The notes: a model not told the origin generated them from the sequence alone. A DNA stretch of 64,000 bases from Pagrus major (GCF_040436345.1 NC_133227.1:22442671-22506670), one strand, 5' to 3'; shown: positions 34,835 through 48,304, counted from the stretch's first letter. Numbers and translations: made by a program.

Positions 34835-35090
34835 GTGTGTGGAGGTGTGTGTGGTTATTTTGTAGCAGCTTGATGTCATTTGCATATGATTTAATGAAGG
34901 ACAGCTGTGTGTAATGGCTCTGCACTCTGGTGAGGCACTTCTCAGATCAGAGGCTGCAGATTCATCAACATATCTGTCCTGCTGCCTTCAGCTGCTGGGA
35001 TTTAATGAGCCGAAGGAGAAGCTTTTCATACACTTGACTGTTAATCAGCTGTGGACAACAGGAACTGTCCGAGTCACTTATTAATCTATA
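34835..35090 (+). repeat. Dispersed repeat 3' of ccdc15 (pair of 23680-24005)
   Basis: Same ordered blocks as the psmg1 intron 3 copy, including 'gtgtgtggttattttgtagc' and 'cagctgtggacaacaggaac', with about 60 bases more in the middle. Confidence 0.7.
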
Positions 35091-36400
35091 GTTAAATACA
35101 GACCGTTTACCAGCGTTCCTGTTTTAAGCACATTGAACATTACCTTTTGAGGCTGGAAAGTGTTTAGTCAAAATTGTTTTATTGCAGTTTTACGCGTTTG
35201 TTGTGTGATTGCTTTTCATTTTGTTTGCTGTTCTTGATAAAGCTGTCACATTGGCAGCAGATTGACAGATATAGTTCTGAGTCTGTTCTCAGTGCAAATT
35301 CTACATTTTGTTTATTAGATATATTTTAAAACCTCACATGAACTTATTTTTAGTTTATTTATTGATCATTTTTTAAAAAATCTGTATGTTTGCGCACTCT
35401 ACATGTAATTAGTTAAGCATCGGGGAAGTCAGTACATGTGTAAACTTGAGAATGTGGTTTTGAGGATTTGCTGTTTGTTGTGTGGAATTTGTAGGAATCT
35501 GTTCAGTCGTGTCGATTTTCTTCAGGGCTGTGTTTGAAAGAAAAACAATGAAAAGCTCAATTTTGTGATGTTTTTAATTAAATGCTTCTTACAATCAATC
35601 AGAAGTGTGATCCTATTAAGACTTACTGGTTCAGTCTTATAAAATGCTTATAAATATTAAAATTATTATAAAATGTGTTTGTTTTTATAATGGATTAATT
35701 TCTGTTGAGATGCTTACATTTATTCTCTAAATGGTTATAGAGGTTTACATTTTGTATTATGTATTTATATTGTCCTCCCCAGTGCCATTCGTATAGTCAT
35801 TATATAGTTGTACATCTATTTTGTAAACTGGCAATATTTAGATATTTTTAAAGGAATTTTAAGGCTGTCAAATGTTTTTTATTTGCATTTTGTTAAGATT
35901 TCAAAAGCTGTGAATAGACAGTGGAAACAGTGAATCCTCTATTTAATGAAATATGTAGAGGATTTAAATTTTACTGACCCAGGTACCACTATGAGCATCA
36001 AGTCTGGTTTCATGGTTCAAGTCTGGTTTTTATCACATAATAATGACTTTTTAGCTGATAAATCTGACTTTTTGTGTCATAATTTTGACTTTTTATCTAA
36101 CAATTTCAACTTTATATCACATAATTTGACTTTAAATCCATAATTTTGACTTTTTATCTCACAATTACAATTTACCATGGGAATATTTTTTTCATCAAGC
36201 TTAGTTTTCATGTTATTATATCTTTTCTTGAACTGGCAGAAACTTGCTTTTTGTACATTTTGCTGGTTTGTACTTTTTTTTACACAAGAAAAGGCTAAAA
36301 AATTATAAAGATTAACCACAATAAGAGGTATTTTTCATTAGCAGATATTGTGTGTCACTTATTTCTTATCCAGCTAATCATCTGTCGACCATTACGGTGT
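35091..36400. other. ccdc15-slc37a2 intergenic DNA
   Basis: AT-rich DNA with no gene. It includes the minisatellite at 36035-36172. The (T)n/(A)n-rich text around 35540-35900 could be 3' UTR of a longer ccdc15 transcript, but nothing decides this. Confidence 0.5.
36035..36172. repeat. ~21-bp AT-rich minisatellite
   Basis: Five to six diverged copies of 'cataattttgactttttatc' plus t. A 65-codon open frame over it (S/N-DFL, NFDF repeats) is an artefact of the tandem unit. Confidence 0.8.
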
Positions 36401-36489
36401 TGTCAGGACCACGTACAGGGGTCCCCTCACATTGGGCACCACGTAGGAGTATCAGCTGCTCCTCACCTCAGCTGTTTCCTGTTCTTCCG

Positions 36490-37040
36490 TGACGTAGCAG
36501 GAGACGGTCACGTGACCGGCCGGGAGGCTCCGACTGGAAAAATCTTGTGGAATAAACACTTTCCGGCTAATAATAATAACAACAACTGTTTTTGTATTCA
36601 CACCGGACGTGTTTTTTGAGCCTGTAGGTGTGTTACAGCTGCACGGAGGTAGGCTGTCTGTCCGGACCGGCCCATATAAACTCAGCCGTACAGCATGGAG
36701 AACTGCTGGATGTTTACGGACTGTATCTCCCACCAGGAGGCTACATGGTCGCTGCTTTACTCTGTTAGCAGCTAACATCTACTCTCAACCTTTATCTACC
36801 GGGTCCGTTTACGTTTGGTACGAGTGAGCTTTTGTTTTTGTCCCGGGTCAGCCAACTTGCTGCTACAACTCGTTAATACACGGGCCGCTTATCTTCTCCT
36901 CCTCTTAATACAACTGTAGTAAATTAACTACAGTCCAGCTGTGCCTCAATTGTCCCATATAACGAAGTGCTACGAGGACATGTCTGCGACCAAAGTCTGA
37001 GTGATTTTCTGTCAAGTTTTACAAAAGTTTTCATCGAAAA
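36490..37040 (+). promoter_or_regulatory. slc37a2 promoter/leader: CLEAR palindrome, TATA, uORF
   Basis: GTCACGTGAC at 36507-36516 is the exact CLEAR/M-box type E-box core inside a 14-bp perfect palindrome (36505-36518). A TATAAA box is at 36675-36680. An upstream ATG at 36695 opens a 26-codon frame ending with TAA at 36773-36775. The slc37a2 ATG is at 37041. The TSS and any 5' non-coding intron are not determined, so whether the uORF is transcribed is open. Confidence 0.55.
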
Positions 37041-40000
37041 ATGAAGCGGTCTCTGGCTCCCGGCATACGACTTATCACGTCCTTTTCTCGAGATAGTTGG
37101 TAAGTTTCCATTATCGTTCATTCCCATTGTTCTCCTCACTTCCAGCCTCGTTACGGCCGTCGGGGTTCAGAGAGAGCGGCTAGCTGCTCTGCATGTGTGT
37201 TAACTTATCTCCCTGCTGTAAATGATTGGCTTAACCACATCGATTAACTCACATTCTGTCAATTTTTTATTGTGGTGAGTGAACCCAGTACAGTAACCTA
37301 ATTTTCCTACATGTTAAAACATGTTACAAACTCGTCACTACGGCTTGTTTTCGCTGTTTTCTGTTAAGGGTTCTGCTGTGAGAATCCGGAGCCACGCCAA
37401 ACTCCATTTAAAAAACAGGCAGTTTAAAGCTTCCTCTATTATTGACACAGTTTTGCCCTTTAACGAATCGATACGGTCGACATCCAGCATTTAAGGAATT
37501 TGCCGTGGGGCACTTTAATGTAATAACATCTCAGTTTCTAATAATATCACTCCACACTGCTAGCAGCTGACACTTTGGGGAATAGTCATTACTTTGTTTT
37601 GCTGATATTACAGCAGCTAAAACTCAGCAGTGGTTCAGCAGTTTAGTAAGAAAGTCCTTCCCCACCTGGATGGAATAATAATAATAATAATAATTAGAGA
37701 TTTAAAAGTAGAAATGATTTAAAAACAAATCTTTTTTATTATTATTTTGACTAATATCTAAAAACAACTTGTAACTAACAAAATTCATATAATAAAACAG
37801 TGTTATAATCATGGATTCATCTGAGTAGGGCTGCAGCAAATAATTATTTTCATTATCAAGTAATCTGCTATCATTGAAAACAGTGAAAAATGGCCAACAT
37901 AATTCCCCAAAGCCCAAGGGAGTTGCCCTCAAATAGCATTTTGTATTCAACCAACAGTCCAAACCCGATAAACTGTATTTTTACCATAATATAAGACAAG
38001 GAAAAATAATCAAATTCACATATTTGAGAAGATGAAACCATCACATATGACATTTGACTAAGAAAGTTGATCTTTTATCAATATATCATGAAGACAAATC
38101 ATTTTCTTTTTTGTTGATTAACTAGTAGAATTATCATGTCATAGTTTTAGTAGTGATTGCATAAAATTAAATGTTGAAGCATTTGTTTTTATGCATTGTT
38201 AGGAGCATGTTTACACACGATCAGTAGTGTCCAGCAGTCTCTCTGTTGCAAAATACTTTGAAAAACTTCAGAGTAATGTATAGTTCATGTTAATTAAAAA
38301 CGCTCCCTCACACTGCCATGCCATGTTTCTAGTGTATGTGATAAACAACATAATGAAGAGCTGAACAAGCCTGACATTGTTGAGTCACTACACTTGGACA
38401 TGCCATAAACACTGATCTATATCTACGTACTGTATGTTTGGTGCACCTGTACAGTAATGCAAATGAATACAACAGCCCTGCTCTATATCTGATCTGTTTT
38501 GTGTGTTTTTGCTGACACAATTTCAGACAGTGGTAGAGGAAGTACTCATGTCCTTACAGCAGTGTAAAAATACTCCATTAATGGTACTGTCAGCTGAATG
38601 TTCTTAGAAGGAAAACACTCAGTCTTCAGAAAAAATGGTGCCTATGGATGTTAAATTATTATGACATTATTGGAATGAGACATCAATGTGTAGGAAACAT
38701 TTTACTGTTGTACCTTTTCAAAGTGTTGGTCACTTTAGCTACTTTTTTTACAATATATATGCTAAACTACCTGTTACTTTAGTCCAGTGTTCTTAACCTC
38801 AGAGTCAGACCCCCTTTAAAGGGTCACAAGATAAATGTGAGGAGTCATGAGATGATTAATGCTGTAGTAAAGAGGACAAAACATACAGTAAATGCAGCTT
38901 AGATTTATATTTATTTTGTTTTGCGCTCCATTTTGGTCCTTTGTCCTTCTGTTTTCCACCACATCTTCATTTCAATCTGTCTTTTACAGGTATCGCAGTT
39001 TCATTCTTTTCCTCACCTTCCTCTTCTACACGGCATACCATCTTTCACGGAAACCTATCAGCATTGTTAAGGTAACTGAAAACAATTCAGCCTGCAGTTT
39101 TTACAGGGTTTTTGCAGGAACTTGACAAGTGTGGGTCACACGTCATCAACAGCCGTGTGGCGCTCCTTCATATGAGTTTGGAAATCATGAAAAAGACATC
39201 TTTATCTTCATTTCATGTTGCCACGTTGCTTTGTTTTGGCTAAGTACAACTGATTCAATTTCTTTTAGTAAATGGTTTATAAACATGCAGTATCTCTGGT
39301 ATGAATGTTCTTAATGGTTATAGTTTGATGGGGTGGTAGGACAGGAATGGATAAGGAATGAAATATAAAGATTGCACATTGAGAAAAGGCATATTTTCTG
39401 CAATCACAAGTTCATGCAACCCCTGTATATCCAAACATGGACCAAAGACTTGATGACAGCTGAATTTAACACATTCCTATGTTTTCTTGTAGCCTGTCTA
39501 GAACTTTATGCTACTGTGTCTGCGAGTTTTGTATCAATTCACCTTCTTCCTTCTGTGTTTTTCTGTCTGATACTCAGAGTCAACTGCACAGAAACTGCTC
39601 CACAGTTGTTCGCCCTGCAGACCTTAACATAACTGATAATGATACTTGGTGCGACTGGGCTCCCTTCGGTAAGTCTTCTGTATTCAACTCGAACACTCCA
39701 CTATTGAGTCGATGATAAGTAATATATTGTTATATAAGAGCATATCAGGGATTTCTTGATCCTCAGAATTTTAATATAGTAAATAAACAAAAATGAACTT
39801 ATGTATAAGCAAATATATAGTGCAATAATGTGCTTGTGAAGTAGCCAGTTAAACCCTGACAGGTTGCAGAAATCCCCCTACAGCTGGCAGTGACAGTCAC
39901 AGCCTGATTGATGTTTGAGTGTCCTTTAATCATTATCACTGTATGGCTTGCTCATTACATAAATAATGAAGATCATTCTCCTGTCTTTACACCACACACA

Positions 40001-43000
40001 CACCTGTATTGTGGCAGACAGGTGGATTAGATTGAAGTAAGTGTTTCGTTCCCTTGTAGAAAAATACACCAAGCCGAAGTATAATATGTTGAAGTGAAAA
40101 CACACTTTTTTTTCCCATAAAACCTCTTAACCAGCTAAAACCTTCACTACATAGAGATTGTCTTGCATTTTCATTCCCAGTAATGAGTACTGGTATCAGA
40201 CTACAGTAAAGGAAGGCTTTTAATTTGGGAATCACAGTGATCCTGGGTTGAATTCCCATTTTAATTTCCTCGCTCAGTCAGTGAACACAAGTGGCTGTGT
40301 TGGTGTTTGGGAAGCTGTTGATTAATTGGGGGAAACACATCCAGAGTTATAAATGATGATAAGGAGAAAGGTAACAGTTTCATCGTTGTCTTCTCTCTAG
40401 ACCAGGACAACTACCAGACACTGTTCGGGGTCTTGGATAACTCCTTCCTGGTTGCCTATGCCTTCGGCATGTTTATCAGGTTTGTACGTGCTGTTGCTGA
40501 CAGTTGTTATGCTTTGTCTCACTGCGTGTGTGGTGTGTGCTATATTGTCTCATAACTCTTTCTCGTGTTCACAGTGGGATATTTGGGGAGCGCCTGCCTC
40601 TGCGGTACTACCTGAGCTTCGGGATGCTGACGAGTGGGTTGTTCACATGTCTGTTTGGCCTCGGCTTCTACTGGAAAATCCACTCTTTAGGGTACTACGC
40701 CTTCATCCAGGTAAAGACACCACAATGGCAGGGTATAAACACAGTTTCCCTGATGGGTTCTGGTTGGGAGCAGAAGTATCATTAAGACATTATCATTAAG
40801 TAGTATCATTAAGACAGACGGGTGGTAATGTCAGCTGATTTGTCATTCTGTCTAGAAACTTAATTTCAACTACTACTGGCCGTATTGCCATTAAATTTAA
40901 TATGGATATGCATTGTACCAAGGGGATGATTGTTTAAGTGTTTTTATCACATATGTCTTGCTCTATATCTCACATATACTCCAGTATCAGGCCCAATAAT
41001 GGCTGGTTTGTAACTTCCTGGAAAACAATTAAAAAAATGTTGATGACTCACCCATGCCATGGAAATATAAAAAGAAGGACACAGCCAGAGTGTTTCTGAG
41101 GACTGGGCCTCACGGATTACTGTACAAAATCATACATTTATAACTTGTGCAACAAACAAACAAAAAAAACTTTTACAAAAACACAACTTTATTCACTGAT
41201 TTTGGTAAAACAGGCTCATTTTTTTATGGAGGAGGTATTTTCCCCTGTCCTCCGACTACTTCGCCTCAACTCTGCAACTATGCTGTTGCTGAAGTGACTG
41301 CTAACTAATGCCAACCAGCAGCCTCCTAATGAACACCTCCGGACCAGTCCGCCCGTGTTCACTGGGAGCTGCCAGTCTGCGCAGAGTTGTGGTAAAGTAA
41401 ATAAAGTTGGATTGGATTGGATTGGACCGCCAGCTCCATGGCGGGGGGTATAACACACATTTAGCGCTATTGGCTACTGTAAAAGCTATCACTATCCACA
41501 ACAAGTCCTTCCCTAATTGCATGTTTTTATAGGAACACGCTGACAATGCCAAGAGTCGTTTCATGCGATCCACACAAAACAAAAACCTCCAAAATCTAAC
41601 TTTTCAAAGAAGTTTTGAATGGTGATCAACAACCCCTCATCTATTTTGCCAGGCAGAACTACCACATACAGCAAAATTGCTTTCGGGCAGAAAACAGGAA
41701 GCACAGAGATCAGATGAGCTGTTTATTGCTGACTGCTCACCAAACTCTCAGCCATACCAACATGCACAAGCCAGGTTTCCCTGGTCACTCAACTCTTAAG
41801 AAGATGAATGTAGCTCCCAGTGTGGAGGCACACTCAGTTCCCCTAGTACAAAGAAAGTAGTTTTGTTTCACTTCATTTTTTTTTTCAGATCCCTTGGACT
41901 GGTGACATAAAACCACTGTACTGAAAATGATATTACTGCTGTGAATTTCTCGTGTGAATCAAGTTCCCTAATCCTCTATAAGATTTGAGTCATATAATAG
42001 TTGGAGAAAACACAATTTTGTACACAGGCTAGTTTTGTTTGCTGTGTATAAAGAGTTATTTTCCAGTTTACTTGTTTCAGAAATTGCCTATAATAATTTC
42101 CCTATTCCCTCAATATTTTTTCTTTTTTTTCATCATTAAAAAAGGCTTTAACACTCGTTAAAATTACACTCGACTGATCCAAAAGTCTGCTGTTATGGTG
42201 CATGTGCGGTTGAATAAAATAAAATAACGTGCTCCACTCATGAATGCAGTGCTGTTTTTAGCTCTGCAGTGTCAGATGAGCTGCTCACGTGCATCACATG
42301 ACCCTCCCTGTAGCCACAACCTTAGGGAAACTTTAAGTTGAAATGTTGCTCATGCTATGAATAATAGTGAGTCAAAGTCACATTCATTAGATCTTTAGAT
42401 TAGTTTGTAAGTTTGTAAGAAAAAAAAACAGCTGACACAACATCTGAAGCCTGAAAAAGAGTTTTTAAAGACTGAAGCACCGACATGTAGCTATCAAAGA
42501 ATCACTGATTTATTGTATTGATTAACAACCATTTTACCCTATTACAGGTGTGATCACTCTGAGCTCTGTGGGTCAGTACAGACCTCATTTATCATCACTT
42601 CCCTTCAGAAATGTATAGATCTCACGGTGGCTTAGTCAGGCTTTACTCACGCACATCACATGACTCAAAGCTGCATCATAAGACTGCAGGAGTGTGTTTG
42701 GGCTCGCACAGGTTCGGTGTGGGAATGTTAAGAATCACTGCTCACTGGTCCTCTCTCATTCTCCTCTATATGTCAGATGTTTGTAGGGTTGTAGGGTTAA
42801 GAGACTTAAATGCAGTTAGCTAACACACACTGGTTTCTCCCTCTGTTTGCTTCGTCCTGCAGGTCATGAACGGGCTGATGCAGACCACCGGTTGGCCAGC
42901 TGTGGTGGCTTGTGTCGGCAACTGGTTTGGAAAGGGGAAGTGAGTACTGCTCAATGTGCAACAGGGCGCAGTCCCGCTGACTATGCAGGATTAGATGCTT

Positions 43001-46000
43001 TTTTTGCGGCTGGCTGACTCACACATTTGTCACGTTGGGACAGCACAGTGAAACCAGGCTTTGATTTGTCTCAGTCCACTAGCATCCAAGTCCACATCAT
43101 AAATCTAAACTGCCTCTTAGATATTTGTGGAACCTCATAAACTGATCAAAGTAGAACTACAAGCTCATCCCTCAGACAAAAGTCAAACAACAGTCACACA
43201 CCCATCTGAATGGGCTCCACCCTTTCCAGTGCCCCTTTACTTGCACAGTAGAAACCAGGCCACTTATAGAAAACAGGTTTAACAGGAAATCAGACATGTT
43301 TATGTTCGGTGTAATAACCTTGTTGCTTTGAAATCTTGTGTTTACATGAAGCTGATCAGTACAAAAGTAAACATTTTGTGTTGAGATAAATTCAAAATCT
43401 ACTCAGATTTTATTTGTTGATCATGAAAAGATCATCTAAATGTTTATGGGGTGTATTCTGGGCTCAGACTCATCCTCCATCTAAGTTTTGTGGAAATCTG
43501 TTCAGTAGTTTTTGTGTAATCCTGCTGAAAAACTAACTAACCAACAGACACAGGTGAAAACATAACCTCAGTAAATTAGCTCAGCATAAAAACTGAAAGC
43601 ATGAGGACACAGCTAACGTGGCTCTATCAAAGTTTGCAAATATACCACCAGCAGCTCTTGACTTTGGTATTCAACATGGTGTATCTTGTTTGTTTTATCT
43701 GAAAACAAACATAAACGTAAAAACATACATTTGTGGTGCTAGAATATTCTTGATGATTAACGGGTACGGTGACTGTGTGCACCATCAGTCTTGCAGTCAG
43801 AGTAAGGTTGCCAGGTTTGGTACCACTGTTTATTTATGGTGGTTTGACAGAGACTATACATGCAGGCATTATTACATATAAATAAAATGCAACCAATGCA
43901 GTAAATATAGGACATCTAGCCATGGGTAGTTTGCTGTTCTTGTCCCTAGTTAGGCTTTTTAGGAATAAAACACATGATACAACACTGTTATGAAGGCATA
44001 AAACTAACAATGAAACAGACACAGACAAGCAGCTTCTACAAACAGTGAATGTAACAGCAATGACAAAGAAAAAAGTCAAGAAGTAAAAAAGTTATGATTC
44101 AGAAGAGAAAAGAGGAAAGAATAAATAAGAAGTGATCCACAAAGACATCAACCAAAACCTGTGGTCCCCGACTGTGTCTGAGAAACTGATCTAATGCTTG
44201 CACTACTTTCCCTTACTGCAGTTGTGTGCAGTAAGAAACTCTAGGTTCTGGCAGGCAGAGCCTGGCTAGCTGTTTGCCCCTGCTGCTAATGTTCATGCAA
44301 AGCTAGGCTAACCATGTCCTGACTGCAGCTCCATACTAAACAGACATTGATATCTATCTTAATTTCACAGAAAGCATCTAAGCAATAAGCATAGTTCCCA
44401 AAATGTTGAACTATTCCTTGACGGTGGTTGATGACTTATTAAGGGAATTACTTCTGATTTGAATTCCCAAACATATTTCACAAGAAAACAGAACATGTTA
44501 AAGTCTGATTAATAGCTTGTTAGAATCCAAAACTGTATTTCTGTAGGATTACCATAAATTTACCTTTAACAGCTCATGCTCATGGCCTTTATGTGCTTGT
44601 GTTTTGATGATCAGGCGTGGCTTCATCATGGGTGTGTGGAACTCCCACACCTCAGTGGGAAACATCTTGGGCTCCCTCATTGCAGGAGTCTACGTCTCTT
44701 CAGAGTGGGGAATGTCCTTTATCGTCCCTGGACTCATCATCGCCTCCACTGGGATCCTCTGCTTCTTCTTCCTGGTTGAAAGTAAATGAAAAGAAATAAG
44801 TAACCTTAATGCTGCTTTTAAGTTCCAAGTTGCCATAAAAGAACATTTTCTGAGTCTCATCTTTTCCTCTCTCCTCTTCAGAACCTGAGGACGTCAACTG
44901 CACTCCTCCTCAGCACCATGTGAGTTAAAACAGAAACATTCACTTTCCTAATGCAACAAGACAGCTCGAACTTACGCAGGTGTGTTTGACTCACAGGGCG
45001 ACCAGGAGAGCGGTGAGACGGAGCCTCTCCTGCAGAACTCGTCCCACGTTGACAGAACTGTGAACGGTGCCATCGCCACCGAGTCTGTGGAGGTTATTGA
45101 GGAGCCTACCGAGGCCATCAGCTTCTGTGGCGCTCTCTGTATACCTGTGAGTGGAAACCATGGAAATGTCCTTCTTGTTTGATGTTTTAAGGTTGTATTT
45201 ATTGAGAAAATTTGTACAGTTTTAAAGACATAAAGCCACTTTGTGTAGGATTTGAAAACATCGTACTTTGGCACCCTCTGGTGTTGGTACCAGGAATTAC
45301 ACTGTGGCATCAGGTTTTAATTTAGCTGCAAACAAAACTTTTGCAATGAGAACTGTTTGAAAGATGTTATAATCACATAAAAAGGCACACAGAGTAACTT
45401 AAATGCTGATTTAAAAAATAAAAAAAATTACAAATTTCAAGTTTTTTAAATTCAAATTAAGCTATCTGAGATTTACTGAGAATTTAGTCTGCCCCTCCGA
45501 CACTGAGATGAAATCATGACACATAGATTAAATATAGACGTAGTCTTCAGAGAAATATAGTCATTCAGGCTTTCATGGTGTTTTGTGTCTCTTGCAGGGA
45601 GTGGTGGAGTTCTCTCTCTGTCTGCTGTTCGCCAAACTGGTTAGCTACACTTTCCTGTACTGGCTTCCTCTCTACATCTCAAATGTTGGTCAGTATTTAC
45701 ACACATTCAGAAAGAAAGTAATATAGATTTACACATTTCCACATCATTTAATGTAATTTTTTAAAGTAAATGTTGGGTCTGTTTTTCATTTTCAGCACAT
45801 TTTAAGGCAAAAGAGGCAGGAGACATGTCAACACTATTTGATGTCGGAGGAATCGTGGGTAAGTTTCGAGCCCTGGCTGTTCAGTTATATCACTTGATAT
45901 GACAGGATTTTATTTCAAAGGCCTCAATAATTTGAATTTTCAAAAACATGATCTGACCGAATGTGTTTTGTGTCCACAGGAGGCATCATGGCCGGCCTTG

Positions 46001-48050
46001 TGTCTGACTACACTGGTGGGAGAGCGACAACTTGCTGTGTCATGTTGCTTGGTGCTGCCCCTATGGTGAGTGTCATCCAACAAATCGAATTATTTTATGA
46101 CAGCATGGTCGTCGGCACATTTGCAAGATTAACCCTTTAACCAGTGGCTCCCTGGCTTCGTTCCAACACTTGAAAGGAAAAGGCAGTTTTTCTTTCATGT
46201 TATTTTCTGTGCTATGGATTCTGTCTTTCCCTTGTCTCAAATCCAGCATTACAACAAAATATCATGTCATTATAAGTGTACAGATATTTAAATTCGCCCA
46301 CATGGCACTTTGCACTTGAGTGGGAGAAGTACGTGGCAGTAGGATGATATGATAATTAAAAAAATAGCATTGATTTCTCTAATCAGTTGTTAATCACAAA
46401 GTTGAATGTGTGATGTCGCTGATTATTTCTGTTTCATGTTCCAGCTGTTCCTCTATAATTACATTGGACAAAGGAGCCTTGGTACTACAGTCGGTAAGAC
46501 TTCTTTACTGTGTTTCTTGTTTTTGTACTTTTCTAGAAGGGAAGAAAAGAAAGTTGGTTTGTTTATAGACATGTATAAAAAACATTTTATGAAAACAAGC
46601 CTTTATTAACACTTCCTTCCATGTGTAGGTATGCTGCTGGTGTGTGGAGGCCTGGTGAATGGACCGTATGCCCTCATTACTACTGCTGTATCTGCTGACC
46701 TGGTAAGACCTGAATCTCTGGAAACCCACAGTTTATGTCCCTGTCATCTATTGAGCCTTAACAAATCAAGTAGTGGACATCAGTTAAAAACACATTCTGT
46801 ACTTTGATGATGTGTTTGTGTAACAGGGAACACATGAGAGTCTGAGAGGAAACTCCAGGGCATTGTCAACAGTGACGGCAATCATTGACGGGACTGGTTC
46901 AATAGGTCTGTATGAAGTGTTGAAATTTAACATCCTCATCTTGATGATTTATTTTATTTCACTCTTAAAGTTAGAGTTATAGTGTTTAATGTTATTTACT
47001 CTATATGTCATGTCATATATTAAAGGAGACCGATTTCTGTGTACTGATGTGTTTGTGTTTTCTGTAGGAGCTGCTCTGGGTCCTCTGTTAGCCGGCATCA
47101 TCTCTCCCACCGGCTGGAACAACGTCTTCTACATGCTCATCTCTGCTGACATCTTGGCCTGCCTGGTCAGAAACATTACTTTATTCAATGACATTACAAT
47201 ACAGCAAGGCTTTTGGCCATTACTGCTTATTCCAGTCATGTTTTAGATTATTGGACTGTCCTGACTGATGTGATTCTCCAGCACATTTGTCAACGACGCT
47301 CTGACTGATGCATTCTTTATTTGTTTGTCTTCAGTTTTTGTCCAGGCTCGTTTACAAGGAAGCTCAGGGTTGGTGTAGACGTGCCCCTCGAGTCAGAGGG
47401 TGAGTATCGTCAGCTTTGGTTTTTGCCTCAAGGAAAAAAGAAACTGCTATTTTTCAAATTTACCTTTATTAACATTTATCTCAGGAATACTTTTGAGATT
47501 GAAAACCTGTTTTTTTAATGATAACCAGGCCGGGACAAAAAAAACATTATTAAAATCACAAATCTGTATTTAGTAAGGATGGTAGACCTGATGAGTAATC
47601 ATTCATTCTATTATTTGGTTCAACATTTGAGAAATTCCCTTATTCATGTTCTTGCAGAGATAAGCAGAATGATGTCACTCTTACCTACTGTTTCTATTTT
47701 TAAATGGATTAATCAGTCATGATAAGTCGTGTTAATTAGTGATCTTTAGAGGTGTTAGTAGTTATAGTTTTTTTTATTTTTAATAATTAGACAGAGCTGT
47801 TTCCAGTCTTCATGCTAAGCTAAGCTAAAGATCTTCTGGCCTAACTCTCGGCAAGCCAGGTAATAAATGTATTTCTGGACTATTCCTTTAAACAAGGAAT
47901 AAAATGAGGATATAAAAAAAGGATTTTAACAATCTGAACAAAAATGTAACATTTAAGCAGGGCTATTGTATTTGATAGCATTATATACTGTGTATATGTA
48001 TATATAACATTTAACTGTAACCTTTTTTTTCTAGGTTCAAAGAAATCTGA
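37041..48050 (+). CDS. slc37a2: Glucose-6-phosphate/phosphate exchanger SLC37A2
   Basis: Eighteen coding exons: 37041-37099, 38990-39071, 39578-39668, 40401-40479, 40575-40710, 42863-42939, 44615-44781, 44882-44919, 44997-45146, 45598-45688, 45796-45858, 45980-46065, 46445-46493, 46629-46702, 46827-46905, 47068-47165, 47335-47399, 48035-48050 (1500 nt, 499 aa; human about 501-505). Major facilitator family; human SLC37A2 exchanges glucose-6-phosphate for phosphate in ER-type membranes and is high in macrophages and osteoclasts. Evidence: MKRSLAPG start; first helix at about residues 23-40; a luminal loop with three sequons (N53, N64, N68); the signature GERLPLRYYLS (108-118); QTTGWPAVVACVGNWFGKG; a variable central loop (about 231-285); a second MFS motif GLVSDYTGGR (350-359); ALITTAVSADLGTH; IIDGTGSIGAALGPLL; tail FKEI*. 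It matches SLC37A2, rather than SLC37A1, along its length. Introns 6 and 17 hold repeats. Confidence 0.97.
38525..38760 (+). repeat. 'aagtac' family fragment, slc37a2 intron 1
   Basis: 'agtggtagaggaagtactca' followed by 'gtgtaaaaatactccatta' is a diverged member of the repeat family seen at 13807-14160, 56560-57045 and 58735-59062. Confidence 0.5.
40711..42862 (+). other. slc37a2 intron 5 (2.2 kb)
   Basis: No coding sequence recognised. It contains a short ATTGG run near 41405-41425 and A/T-rich tracts; the frames at 41216-41582 (minus) and 41615-41860 (plus) have no family resemblance or splice context. Confidence 0.6.
43440..43575 (-). repeat. Dispersed repeat, copy B (inverted vs 15450-15598)
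   Basis: Reverse complement of the 15.45-kb copy: 'tctgttcagtagtttttgtg', 'taatcctgctgaaaaactaa' and 'gaaaacataacctc'. It lies in slc37a2 intron 6. Confidence 0.65.
44255..44425 (+). repeat. 'atgctaagctaggcta' repeat, copy 2
   Basis: 'gctagctgtttgcccctgct', 'catgcaaagctaggctaacc', 'gtcctgactgcagctccata' and 'gttgaactattcctt' in order; slc37a2 intron 6. Confidence 0.7.
47795..47900 (+). repeat. 'atgctaagctaggcta' repeat, copy 3
   Basis: 'agctgtttccagtcttcatg', 'ctaagctaagctaaag' and 'ctggactattcctttaaa'; slc37a2 intron 17, shortened. Confidence 0.7.
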
Positions 48051-48304
48051 AGCACACGATCAAACTGGGAACAAAACACACAAAAGAGGGAACAATGCCG
48101 AAACTGACCTCGCCGCACACGGACAACCATTTTCCTTTTAGGCTGAACAGAAACGAAGCCATCAGTGGAAGATTTAAGGCACTAAACTGACGATTGAAGC
48201 CTTCTTCTTATTGTAAAACAGAGAGAAATATGCCTTTATAGGTACAGAGCTTTTTTATGACTAATCTTCTGATTCTAACTTGTTTGTTTTAATATTCTTT
48301 TATC

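Noticed and set aside
41216-41860. Frames of 80-93 codons in slc37a2 intron 5
   Set aside because: No homology recognised and no in-phase splice borders; slc37a2 exons 5 and 6 join correctly without them.
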